Below are positions 21,971 to 33,537 of a DNA stretch of 64,000 nucleotides, piece after piece. Each line of letters starts with the position of its first letter. Within the stretch, counting starts at the first letter, position 1. The notes beneath the pieces were generated by a model, which ran no database searches, was not told the DNA's origin, and saw nothing but the letters and a program-made list of their open reading frames with translations. The position numbers and the translations under genes are program-made. Source of the stretch: Topomyia yanbarensis (Eukaryota > Arthropoda > Insecta > Diptera > Culicidae); the NCBI RefSeq assembly GCF_030247195.1, contig NC_080671.1, positions 34,198,343 to 34,262,342 of the forward strand, written 5' to 3'.

Positions 21971-22950
21971 AAAAAACCTGTTTTAATCCACCTAGCGGTG
22001 CAATTGTGCCTTTCTCATTTCTCTAAACTATGGCACGGAGGCTTTTTATGTTCACAATGGCATGCCAGCCACGAACTTGATAAGCTACGTGTCGACGGTG
22101 AAACACTTGAAACAAAAAAATATCATACTCCATTAGCCTAATCAGCATTAGATCAATGTTATCTGCTTGCTAACTCATTTTGTCATGCGGGGGTGGGTAT
22201 GTGAGGAGGGCGAAAGTCCCATGAACGAACGACTCCCCAGCTTAAATTGGTATGCTTTGTGATATAGTGGTGGTTTAGAGATGATGGGGTTGCAAGGGAG
22301 GGGTATGAGGGCTGAATGGGGTGGGGGGGGGGGGTGTAACCGCTCTCTGTAAACCATCAACTACGCCCCTGTTAAAATCCAGAAACCTTATGCGAGTCGA
22401 AAAAAAAAATTTGGTCGTCCGGGCCGGGATTAGGTTGACGTTTTTCAGAGTGACTGCATAACCTTTCTGTATGAGAAAGGCAAAAATGTACCAAAATCCA
22501 AAAAAGTGAATTGTCAAAAAAAATTTCGAGTTTGCATCAAATCTCGACGTTTCATGCACCTTGAACACATTTAGCATCAAAAATAAAAATTCTATTTTTA
22601 ATTTTTCCTATAGTTTATATGAGAAATTTCTGTGTGGCCGCACTCTGAAACCCGTAATTCCGGAACCAGAATTCCGATCGATCCAAAATTCAATAGCAGC
22701 CGATGGGAAGGTTGCACCTTTCATTTGAGACTAAGTTTGGGTCGGTCCAGCCATCTCTGAGAAAAATGAGTGACATTATTTGACACATACGCACATACAT
22801 ACACACACATACATACACACACACATACAGACTTTTTCCTATCTCGACGAACTGAGTCGAATGGGATATGACACTCGGCCCTCCGGGCCGGGATTAGGTT
22901 GGCGTTTTTCAGAGTGATTGCATAACCTTTCTATATGAGAAAGGCAAAAA
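21971..22950. repeat. Dispersed mosquito-type repeat (copy 1)
   Basis: It opens with AACCTGTTTTAATCCACCTA and GCCTTTCTCAT and twice contains the closing signature TGCATAACCTTTCT followed by ATGAGAAAGGC (about 22454-22484 and 22918-22948). Between these are a 13-base G-rich run near 22320, a block shared with 58190-58310 (AATAGCAGCCGATGGGAAGG) and a CA/CATA microsatellite (22790-22830). The same order of blocks recurs at 57664-58460. I do not know its formal name. It is non-coding. Confidence 0.75.
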
Positions 22951-25900
22951 GGAAAAAAGTGAAAGAATGAAAAAGTGAGTAAGCGAAATGTGAAAAAGTA
23001 AAAAAGTGAAAAATAGTAAAGAAAAAAATTTTGAAAGTGAAATGATGAAAAAATAAAGCTGTAAAAATGTAAAAAAAATAAAAAAAGTGCTGAAAAACTG
23101 AAAAAATAAAGTAAAAAAGTAAAAGGGTAAATAAGTGAAAAGGTGAAGTGATGGAAAAGCGAACAAGTTGAAAAATTAAAAACTAAAAATTTAAAAAGCT
23201 GTGAAACTGTTAAAAAGTAAAAAAGTGAATAAGCAAAAAGGATAAAAAGTTGGAGTTAGACATAAGTAGAGATGTTCAAAATATTGAAATGTTTAGAAGT
23301 TAAAAAGCTGAAAGAACATGCACAATGAGAGCGATTGGCTCCTTCCAAGCATATTTTTTTGGTTCATTGTACATTTTCACTCATTCAGTCAATCACTAAG
23401 TGCAGCTACGGGCTGTCTACCAAAGCTAAGTTGAAAAGCTTAAAGGCTAAAAAGTTAAAAAATTAAAAGTTAAACAATTAAAAAATTAAAAGGTTGAAAA
23501 GTTAAAAGTTAAGAAGTTAAGCAGTAAAAAAGTTAAAAAGTAGAAAAGTAAAAAAGAGAAAAATTAAAAAAGTAAAAAACTGGAAGAGTAGAAAAGTGAA
23601 GAAGTGAAAAAGTAAAAAAAGTAAAGTGAAAAAGTAAAAAAATGAACAAATGAAAAAGTGCCGAAGTGAAATAGTTTAAAAGTATAATAGTGATAAAATG
23701 AAAGTTGAAAAGTTTAAAAGTGACAAAGTTTAAGTTCCTCTTTTAGAAAATGTGAAGAAGTGATAAAATGGAAGTTATTAAGCTAACAGGTCAAAAAGTT
23801 AAAAATTAAAACTTAGTTAAAAAGTTAAAAAAATGAAACGTTAAAAAATTAAGAAGTTAAAAGTAAAAAAGTTAAAAAGTTAAAAGGTTACAATAAAAAT
23901 TTTAAAAATTGAAACGCTAAAAAAATTGAAGAGATTAAAAGTTGAAAAGTTAAAATGTTAAAAAGTGAAAAAATGAAAAAATGGAAAGGTGAAAAATGAA
24001 AGTGTTAAACTGAAAAGGTGAAAAAGTAAAAAAGGCGAAAAGTAAAAAAGTGGAAAAGTAAAACAGTATTAAAGTGAAAAAGTCAAAAAGTGAAAAAGAA
24101 AAGAATTTTAAAAATGAAAAATTAGAAAAGTGAAATGGCGAAAAAGAGAAAAAGTCAATAATTGAAATAGTAAAAAGGTGAAAAAGTGAGAAAGTAAACA
24201 AGTGAAAAGTGAAAAGGTGAAAGGTAATAAAGTGATTAAGTGAAAAAGAGAAAGTAAAAAAAATAAAGCATTGAAAAATTGAAAAGGTGAAAAAGTAAAA
24301 GAGTGAAATAGTGAAAAAGGTGAAAAGTAATAAAGTGAAAAAAAGGAAAAAGTGAAATAGTGTAAAAGTGAAAAAATGAAGCAGTGAAAAAGTGAAAAAA
24401 TTAAAGAGTGAAAAAGTGAAAAAATAAAAAAGTGAAAAGGCGAAGAAGTGAAAAATTGAAAAAGTAAAAAGATAAAAAAGAGAAAAAATAAAAAGTGAAA
24501 AGGTGTAAAAGTAAAAAAGTAAGAGAGTGAAAAAGTGAAAAGGAGAAAAAGTAAAATACTGAAACAGTGAAAAAGTTGAAAAGTAAAAAGAAGAAAAAAT
24601 AAAAAGGTGAAGAAATGAAGTAGTGAAAACGTGAAAAAAGTAAAAAAGTGGAAAAGTCAAACAGTATAAAAGTGAAAAAGTCAAAAAGTGAAAATATGAA
24701 AAGTCTAACCGTGAAAAAGAAAAGAATTTTAAAAGTGAAAAATTAGAAAAGTGAAATGGCGAAAAAGAGAAAAAGTCAATAATTGAAATAGTTAAAAGGT
24801 GAAAAAGTGAGAAAGTAAACAAGAGAAAAGTGAAAAGGCGAAAGGTAATAAAGTGACAAAGTGAACAAGAGAAAAAGAAAAAGTGAAAAAAATAAAACAT
24901 TGAAAAAGTGAGAAGGTGAAAAAGTAAGAGTAAAAAAGGTGAAAAGTAATAAAGTGAAAAAAAGGAAAATGTGAAATAGTTTAAATGTGAAAAAATGAAG
25001 CAGTGAAAAAGTGAAAAAATTAAAGAGTGAAAAGGCGAAGAAGTGAAAAATTGAAAAAGTAAAAAGATAAAAAAAGAGAAAAAGCAAAAAGTAAAAAAAT
25101 GAAAAGGTGAACATGTGAAAAGGTGTAAAAGTAAGAAAGTGAGAAAGTGAAAAGGAGAAAAAGTAAAATAGTGAAACAGTGAAAAAGTTGAAAAGTTAAA
25201 AGGAGAAAAAAATAAAAAGGTGAAGAAATGAAGTAGTGAAAACGTGAAAAAGTGAAAAGTTTAAGTTCAAAAAAGTGAAAAAATTGAAAAAGTTAAAAAT
25301 TTGAAAAGTCGAAGAGTTGAAAAGTAAAAAAGTGGAAAAGTAAAATAGTATAAAAGTGAAAAAGTCAAAAAGTGAAAATATGAAAAAGTCAAAAAGCATA
25401 GAAGTTTAAAAGTGAAGAAAGGGAAAAAGTCAAAAAGTGAAAAGGTGAAAAAGAGGAAAAGTCAATAAGTGAAATAGTAAAAAGGAAAAAGGTGAAAAAG
25501 TGAGAAAGTAAACAAGAGAAAAGTGAAAAGATGAAAGGTAAGAAAGTGAAAAAGTGAAAAGGTGCAGAAGTGAAAAGTAAAAAAGTAAAAAAGAAAAAAA
25601 AACAAAAAGTGAAAAAGTAAAGAAGTGAAAAGGTGAAGATGTGAAAAGGTGAAAAAGTAAAAAAGTAAAACAGTGAAAAGATGAAAAAGTAAAACAGTGA
25701 AACAGTGAAGAAGTTGAAAAGTAAAAAGGTGAAGAAATGAAGTAGTGAAAACGTGAAAAAAGTTTAAGATCAAAAAAGTAAAAAAATGAAAGTGAGAATG
25801 TAAAAAAGTGAAAAAATGAACAAGTCAAAAGGTATAAAACGAAAAAGTGATAAAGTGAAAAATTTTGAAAGTTAAAATTTGAAAAAATGAAAAAGAGAAA

Positions 25901-25960
25901 GTGGATGCGTGAAAAATTAAAAAATGATGGAAGGAAAAAAGAAAAAGCAAGGATGAAGAA
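22951..25960. repeat. GTGAAAAA/GTTAAAAA degenerate tandem arrays, block 2
   Basis: This is about 3 kb of top-strand sequence nearly lacking C, built of GTGAAAAA, GTAAAAA and GTTAAAAA units, with a short less repetitive stretch at about 23260-23430. A long module marked by AAAGTCAATAATTGAAATAG occurs near 24146 and 24772, with a related copy near 25460. This shows duplication of units of about 620-690 bp. The Phe-rich minus-strand frames are artefacts. Confidence 0.85.
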
Positions 25961-28814
25961 AGATTGAAGAAAGGAAACAGAAGTTCTTATGGATAGCTTC
26001 CCGATCAGAATGAAATAACAAGATTATAACAGAATGAAATTTTCGTAATTTGGTCTCGTTAGTAGTTAAAATAACAGAAAATTATAATAAGTAACAATGG
26101 GAGATATAGTTTTGAAATATTCTTGTTATGTGTTTCTGATCGAGTGTTAAAGCTGAAAAGAATTTTATAAAAAGAACTTTACGGTAATGTTTACTGCTTA
26201 CTTATTTACGAATTTCTCAATTTCTTTTAATGCGAACTTTCAAAATTTCGCGGATCCTTTAATAAATATGAACTTGGTTTGCGCATAATTAATAGCGATA
26301 ACATATTGTCATCCTTTCAGATCAGAAAAAAAAATTTCACCTGTTTAATTTATTAAATGCAATTTCGTAGGACTCTAGTTGTTTTGCCTATTCAAAGTTC
26401 CAGCGGACTGTTTCCTCTTCATATCTCCCTACATTCCTAAAACTGCCAAATGATGTAGTCATGTATTATTCTGTGAGTATTTAAGCACATAGCAACACAT
26501 GAATGTAGAGTAACCATAGCATTGTAACCATAGCAGGAAGCCCAAACTAATTCCAGATTTTAACTTGAATGCCAAATTAGGAAAAGTTTTTGTGAATGAA
26601 TAACGTATACGTTTTCAATCATTCAGAATCAAAGCTGTACCGGTATCGGTAAAGTAATATCTGCACTAATAATTTTTAAAAGATTCCAGCAAACAAATCG
26701 TATGCATGACACGTATCAGCTTTCAGTGGAATTGTTTTTCGATGTGTAGTCTCTAAATCCGCTTTCCACTGGCGTTGAGTTAGTGCTTTTGGATGCACAA
26801 ACAATTTCATTCGACAGATCAACAAATCTGCCACTATTAAAACAGGGATGTGCTCCGACTGTTTGTATTGTTTGGATCCGTAAAACAGCGTGCGTGCCCC
26901 GAACGAATCGTACGAATACAACCCTCTGAACAACAACCATGGACCGTCGCCTGTTTATGGCTTGATAGCATTTTGATTCGAGTACACATGATGCATGCTG
27001 TAGTGTTTGATTGGCTTTTTGTATCCATCCGAACGATAGCGAGACGGATCGCTTTGCTATTGTTTATTGTGTAGAATTCACACTCATCACGTTCCTACAC
27101 ATCGCCATGGCGAAGTTGACGCTATACGTGCGAGGAACGTTCAAATGCGTCATGCTGAGTTTTCTAGTTTTCCGCGAGTCGAGTCGATTGCGATTCGATT
27201 CGATGAATGATGCGGAACTATGCACAGCAGGCTGTGTCAAACGTAGATGAGTCAATCAAGACCGGTAGAATTGTAAATAGTGCAGTTTGTCACAAGCAAA
27301 ATTCTAATCAATATTGTTGAAGCTTTAAAAAAATTCCTTCGTGACCTGATCCTCATCGCAATCTAGTTTGGGTAGATTCGGTTGTTTCATTATGTTTGTT
27401 TATCTGCTCTAATAACGTTCAGCTCGGTGGAGTCCTTGAACCAGTGGAGTTCGACTATTAGTACCTGGAAAGAGAACGTGCTGCTTCTGATAGCTTCCAG
27501 ATGTTGTTACTGACAGAATTGACACCAATGTCATGAGATCAATAGGTATTAAACGATAGATTAATTGTGTTTCTGGCTCTCTTGCTCTGTACTCCAGTAA
27601 ATATTGCTGTAGAAACCGTGTAAATGTGGAAACAACAGCTGGTTGCTTCGATCGGTTTTAAGTTACACGGTAAAAAATCTCGTGAAAATATTAATCGCGG
27701 GTTGACTCTTTCATTAGCTGTTGCGATTTAAAGAACCATCGCTACTAGTCAAAGGAAACTAGATGAGTTTTTAATTCAAAAATATGTTTTTTTTTCTCGT
27801 GCACCCAATACATTCATGTAAGAGCATTGTCATTAGTTGTGTACATGAACGGACGATGAAGCGGGAAGTTGTTTCCATTTATCCCCTCTCTTACAATCCG
27901 TGATAGCACTATCAATGATGCTGGGATTAACGTCATCGACAAGGTTTCTGAAGGGAAATGTACCTACCACCCAGTGCTTGATGTTGATTGTATCTTCGAA
28001 GATAGCGTCGTCAGTTGGTGTCATTACCAGACTAGGATCGGCCAGTATATTGCATCGGAACGACAGACGTTTGTAAACTTCTGAGGCTCTGATGCTGCGC
28101 TAGTACCGACAACGCCTCTCTCTCTATACGGTAGTAACTATGCAGCTAATAACATCGTCAGGCTACTTTCGATTGGGACAGCCACTACTGGACCTACGCC
28201 AACGAGGATGTTGTTTTTTGCGTGATTTGGATGCACTTGCCTCCACCGATATCAATAGAAGAGTGTCTTAGTGAGGGCTGAAACAGTGTGATTACTTCAG
28301 TTGGTTTATATGCATAGACACGTAGAAGTTTAATGTGGATATTACGGAATGATTATAGGCATACGTTTTATTTTGCTTGTCACACACATGAACGGATTCA
28401 GTGGGACTATCTTACTTGGAAATTCATATGTAAGTGTAGTTATTACAATCTGAATAGTAAACCAAATTGTAGAATAACTATGCGTTTCATAATTTCCTTT
28501 AAAATTTTGTTGTAATTCCTTTGATTTGTGGAGGATGTTAGTATAACTTGTAGACAACCCCCCATGAATCCGACATTATCTCACCGCGAACTTGGAAAAC
28601 GACTTGGAGTAATGCAATATCACCATTTCGAGAGTACTTGTCACTTTACCGCCAAAAATAAATTGGATGTCGCAGAAAAATGGCGAAGTTGAGCAAGAAA
28701 TATTGTCTGGTAAGCAATCTGCAGTTGCGGCGAACTAAATCATATTTATATAACAACCGCGAATGTGAACCAGAAAACTTACATTATAGAGTGTCTACAT
28801 TAGCTATACCGCTC
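25961..28814. other. No supported gene
   Basis: This is about 2.85 kb of AT-rich DNA. Frames of 60-90 codons overlap on both strands at 26676-27255 and 27833-28084 but none has a recognisable domain. No transposon end or RNA gene was found. Confidence 0.45.
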
Positions 28815-29070
28815 ACTCCAAGTAAGTAGAAAAAAAGTCGTTCCACACTAGTCCACAAGAAACTTCTTCGAATACTGCCTCTCTTATAATACTTTGAAAA
28901 CCCGATTTGATCAGCCCCCGTGTAGTCTGCCCCCGTTCTTGTCAGCCTAATATGAACATATGTTTTATGGGCTCTAGCAGGCGAATAAAGCTAAATTTGA
29001 GTAAATTCTTTCTTGAGCATATTTTCCTTATCTTAGAGATGCAAATATGCAAAAAAACTCATCATTTTAT
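28815..29070 (+). repeat. Dispersed repeat shared with 56860-57145 (inverted)
   Basis: Blocks such as AGAAACTTCTTCGAAT, ATGAACATAT, GGGCTCTAGCAGGCGAATAA and TTTCTTGAGCAT recur in the same order on the opposite strand at 56930-57140. They differ by substitutions and a small insertion (CCCCCGTGTAGTCTG). This is an interspersed repeat of unknown class without coding capacity. Confidence 0.65.
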
Positions 29071-29179
29071 TTTCAATTTGCGCTAGAACCAGTTTTTAGC
29101 GAAACCCTTCGTTAAACCACTAATGAATGCTTTAAATTACCGTTTTTTTTGAGAGACTGAGAGCAAAAGTGGGTTAAGA

Positions 29180-29465
29180 ATTCACCGCAAGTAAAATCCA
29201 AGATGGCGACTACCGGTTACCAGAAAATGGAGAGAACAACCATTAATATGGATGTCTGTACTGACCACTCCCTTTCAAATGCCACCCGTAATTATTGATT
29301 GTTCTCTCTATTTTCTACCGTAACCGGAAGTAACCATCTTAAATTTCCAAATGGCGTTAATCATTGATTTCTCATGTGTACTCTTTCAAATGACACCCAT
29401 ATTGACGATGGTTTTTGATGTTTTGTAGTAACAGGAAGTCGCCACCCTAGCTTTCCACTGTCCTA
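29180..29465. repeat. Dispersed repeat with CCAAGATGGCGAC blocks
   Basis: Related blocks of the form AAGATGGCGACTACCGGTTA, CCGTAACCGGAAGTAACCAT and ACAGGAAGTCGCCACC recur at intervals of about 110-130 bp, with CTTTCAAATG.CACCC between them. This is a short internally repetitive, non-coding repeat. I cannot name the family. Confidence 0.5.
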
Positions 29466-29520
29466 TACTGATCCAATATCTTACGATTTCTAGGGCGGTG
29501 AAAAATTTACTGATATTTTA

Positions 29521-29652
29521 GGGGACGGGCATAGCGTATTTGGTAAATCGATTGCCTTGTACGTAGCTCACCTGGGTTCGATTCCCAACCCCGCATATAG
29601 GGTTAGATATTTTTCCCAAAGAGATTTCTATCACCCGAAAAGAGGCGAATGA
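29521..29652 (+). mobile_element. tRNA-derived SINE, truncated copy
   Basis: It matches the SINE at 29824-29993 through its 5' tRNA-like part. It has a GCATAGCGTATTTGGTAAAT segment in the A-box position and a canonical polymerase III B box GGTTCGATTCC at 29575-29585, then the GAGGCGAATGACC signature. It lacks the 3' tail. It has no acceptor-stem pairing or anticodon arm, so it is not a functional tRNA gene. Confidence 0.75.
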
Positions 29653-29810
29653 CCCAATAATCCTGTTACGAACCTATGTTTTGTTTTCGTATCGCACAAA
29701 TGTGTTAATATACTAAACCTTTCTTGCCCTGATAATTTTGTCGATCAAATTTTGTGCTAATTAATATTTGACCCATTTTTTCCTGAGCTTGTTAGAAAAA
29801 GATCTAACAG

Positions 29811-29823
29811 AATATTTTAACCC
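29811..29823. repeat. Left 13-bp target-site duplication of the SINE
   Basis: AATATTTTAACCC here is repeated exactly at 29994-30006 after the A-rich tail. This is the mark of LINE-mediated (target-primed) insertion. Confidence 0.85.
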
Positions 29824-29993
29824 GGGAGTGGGCGTAGAGTATTGGTAAATCGATTGCCTTGTACGCAGCGCACCTGGGTTCGAGTCCCGACCCCGCACAT
29901 AGGGTTAGAAATTTTTCCTAAAAGATTTTTCTAACCCGAAGAGGCGAATGACCGACCTTAAGGTTAAAACTACTATAATTGAAATAAAAAAAA
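29824..29993 (+). mobile_element. tRNA-derived SINE, full copy with perfect TSD
   Basis: This is a 170-bp element. Its tRNA-related head has the A-box region GGCGTAGAGTATTGGTAAAT and B box GGTTCGAGTCC (29877-29887). A body follows with GAGGCGAATGACC and TTAAGGTTAAAAC, ending in ATTGAAATAAAAAAAAA. It is flanked by the perfect 13-bp duplication AATATTTTAACCC. The A-rich tail and direct repeats imply mobilisation by a LINE reverse transcriptase in trans. The perfect duplication suggests a fairly recent insertion. Confidence 0.9.
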
Positions 29994-30006
29994 AATATTT
30001 TAACCC

Positions 30007-33000
30007 ACTTTTGCCCTGAACAAAATTTTAACACACTCTTGTCCACGGTCTCGCATTTACTTCTACGAAGCATAGTGTTTTTAGTGACCTTTTTTGTAAT
30101 AAACCTTCCCATAGTGCGTTGACCATTCGACGCAAAATGATTTTTTTTCAGAAATCTGTGACCAAAAAGACATCTATGAATTCCAAAACAAGTTGAACGT
30201 TCCAGTATCCTGACAATTAATTAAGGTCCATTAGATAAATAGGAACACCCAGGTAATTTTAAACGACGATGCAAAGAAAAGAAGAACAAAAACGCTAGGA
30301 AGTGCATTGTAAATTAATTAGTTTCAAATAATGGGATTTTCACACACATTTCAAAACTTTCTGAAACAATGGTCTTTAAATTCGTCGATTTTGTTTAAAA
30401 CCTATACATAATTTTCTTGTATCTGGGAACAATTTTTTATAATTTCCAAGAATCATTCAAAATTTCAGTAATTATCTCAAGTCATCAAAATTTAAATAAT
30501 TTCTGCATTCAAATTTTAAACCCCTCCCCCTCCCTAAAATTTATGTAGTGTTAATTGAGTACGTGCAAAAATCAAAGGAATGTATGTAAGTAAGTATGTA
30601 AGAATCCATTATTCCATACTGATTGCAATTATTGGTAACATTTTTTTTCAATACTAAGTTTTGTCCAATCTACTACCAGCTGCAGCCAAGTTCGGATAAA
30701 CATCCCACACACAATCTATGTTTATCGCACTTGGCTTTTCCCTCGTCCAAACAAACTTGCCACGTGCCTCACTTCACCACACCAGACACTTAACGAAACG
30801 AGTGGCAATAAAAATTTTAACGCTTCATTTACGAAAACATTTCATCTTCGGCGTATCCGCCTCGCCGCGCCGTTGGATAGTACCTAGTAACTTTCTATCC
30901 ATTAGAAACTATTAAAAAAAACTCTTCCCATTTGCTACAAATGGGAACAGATTTGAGCGAATTGGTGTATTTAATTGATCGGAGTTTTCATTCGCCACAA
31001 AGCGCTGTATTAGTTGATACAGTATCATTTTTGGTTGGAGAGCAATAAAAGATCGTTTTTACTCATAAATGAATAAGTTTGTTTGCTACTCAATTGTTTA
31101 ACAAATTAAAATCGCAAGTGCTGATCATACTTCGTAATACCGTGTAAAAAGGTAAGAGTCAGCTAATCATTAAAGCATAACACTTCTTTGGCACAAAAGC
31201 CGCTTCTTCTTAGAACGCAAAGTCTAAATACTCACTTAAATTAATCGAAAATACAACGACAATTCAACTTCATTCAAGAGCATCAATCACTCGTATATTT
31301 CTTCCTTTAAAGCATCATCACATCCTAAGCTGATAGGGTGCAATTAAAGTATCCGCCTACTACCTCTGTTGGACAGTCAAGTGGATCCAAACTAAATCGC
31401 TTTAATTTCTTTTTTTTTCAAATAGGCGCCCTGACGCCAAGCTTCATAAAGTCATCGATCACCTGCCTAGGGTAATTTAAAAGATAAACACTCTTGTCTT
31501 TATCGCGTTGCAGCAAAAAGCCAAAACTTCCATCGCAAATGCTCGCCCTCTAAAATCCTTCCCCGAATACTGATGCCCCACTGATAACCCGGGGTGTTCA
31601 TCCAGAACAATGACGCTGACACTTTGGAGTTTGATTGCCCAGCGGGCAGGAATTAATTTTTCATTCTGCATCTTCAGAACCCCCCGCCGGCGACAGGGAC
31701 GAAAAAGTTCGATCAATCAATTGCTTCGCCAATGCCATAGTGTAAATATTCCCTACACTCTGTCTGTCCCAACGTCGTCACAGCGGGTATACCGATCGAT
31801 CAGCCAAATGGCCCCTCCCAGACGGCAGTTGGCGGCATCAAGCAACGGTCGTTGACGTACGAAATCGAATTGGGGAAATCAATTGGCAGTCAATAGGGTG
31901 GAAAATCGGAGTTTGATAATAGGATGGGTGCGTGTTGAAAGTCTTGCGATAAGCGAATAGGACGGAATGGAACCTAGAAGAAAAAGTTTTTGGCAATGTT
32001 TGGAAAATGTTCACGACTCCAGAGCATAGCTTAATCTAAATTAATTTTTGAACAATGTACTTCCTATGAACAATATTAGATTATTCGTATGAATACATTT
32101 GACTAGCACTGTTCATGTAATACACTTACATCTCTGTTAGAAAGCGCCTTCTGTACAAACAATGTCCAAAATTGGCTTTCCAACACCCCACGCTCCATTA
32201 GCTTTGAGAATTAGAACAAAGACCGGATAGAAACATCACTTTCCCCTCTCCGATCCAGTACCTAGTACCGTGGAAGACCAAGGTAGCATCTTAATAATAA
32301 ATCAAACATCGATTATCATATTCGCCAATCGTGCGTTTGGCCGTCTATTCGGACAAAGTGCAAGCTAAACAGGGCCGTCTTTGCATCACTCGGGTCGGGG
32401 CTTTTGGACCATATTTCTTTTGCAAGTTCAATTCATACTTAATTGTTACTGCCAACACTGCTCTTGGTGGTGTAACTTATAGACACTCATAGTAATAGAC
32501 CAGCGGAGATACTTTTATCGAGCCAACCAAACTGTCAAAAACCGGAGCCAAATGAGCATGACGTCATACAATGCAAACAAGGAGAATAAGTATTGCGATT
32601 TTGTTTAAAAAATATATTTTGTTATTCACAGTAGGCTTCACTTTTCATGTTCGTATTAGTATTTTAAATGTTATTTAAATATCTTTCTTTAATGTGTTCA
32701 CTATAACTGCATAAAAATCATTTTACTTATGCTTTTTTCATCAACTTTGTGTTTGAAATTGAATATTTTTTTTCTTTTCTTAATTGTTGCTCAGTATCAA
32801 ACGTATAACTTCTCTTTTGATTCATATATTGAACCACTTGAAAAATTATTTTGATAAAACCAGATGATCGAATACAGTCGAGCACGTTCGAGCTTGCACA
32901 TTTTTGGGTGATGCCAGTTTAACATGCTTGTTTTTCTAGTTGCCAGTTTTGCGGTTTTTACATCCGCGAGTCTATTACTATGAGTGTTTATAGTGTAACT

Positions 33001-33537
33001 GTTGCTGAACAGTACTGTCATACGGTTGAAACGTCATCCGTGGACGATGACGTGACCCGACGGCGGGAGGAGAGCTGTCATTCTCAAAAAAGCGCTGAGT
33101 AAGGCATCGTGGACAGGAGGAGAAAAGTGATCTTAAAATTCAATTTGTTACGGTAAAATTATAGGCAGTGCAGTTAAAACCTACTTATATATACACGTTG
33201 AGTTCTGTTATTATACACATAGGTAATCACTGTTATCACAGTAAGGTACAGAGCTTAAAACTAAATTTCTAAAATATTATACCTAACCTAAATCTAAAAT
33301 CACAGGTCAGCTAGTACGGACGAAATCCACGTTGAGTTTAAAGCGATTGTGGTTCGAGACCGAAAATTGTAGGTATCATTTAAAATGTACACGGTTGATT
33401 TTAATAAAATTAATTTCAGCTTAAAGCTGTCTCACACCAAACACCGAGTTTGTGAACGGCTAAAAAGAATCGGCCAAGAGCCTCCTTTGTTCTCGGAACA
33501 CTCAATAAAGAAAAGAATATTCACTCAAGCTTCCTTT
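30007..33537. other. No supported gene
   Basis: This is about 3.5 kb of AT-rich, non-repetitive-looking DNA. A few short C-rich stretches occur (30522-30540, 31680-31690). Short frames exist on both strands (for example 31610-31855 and 33385-33693) but none shows a domain or convincing splice context. Confidence 0.45.

Noticed and set aside
22909..25828. Phe/Ser/Leu-rich frames resembling membrane proteins
   Set aside because: The composition comes from GTGAAAAA units read backwards. The same pattern appears in several frames and blocks.
29521..29993. tRNA genes
   Set aside because: The B boxes are canonical, but there is no complete cloverleaf. The sequences have SINE bodies and tails, and one has a target duplication.
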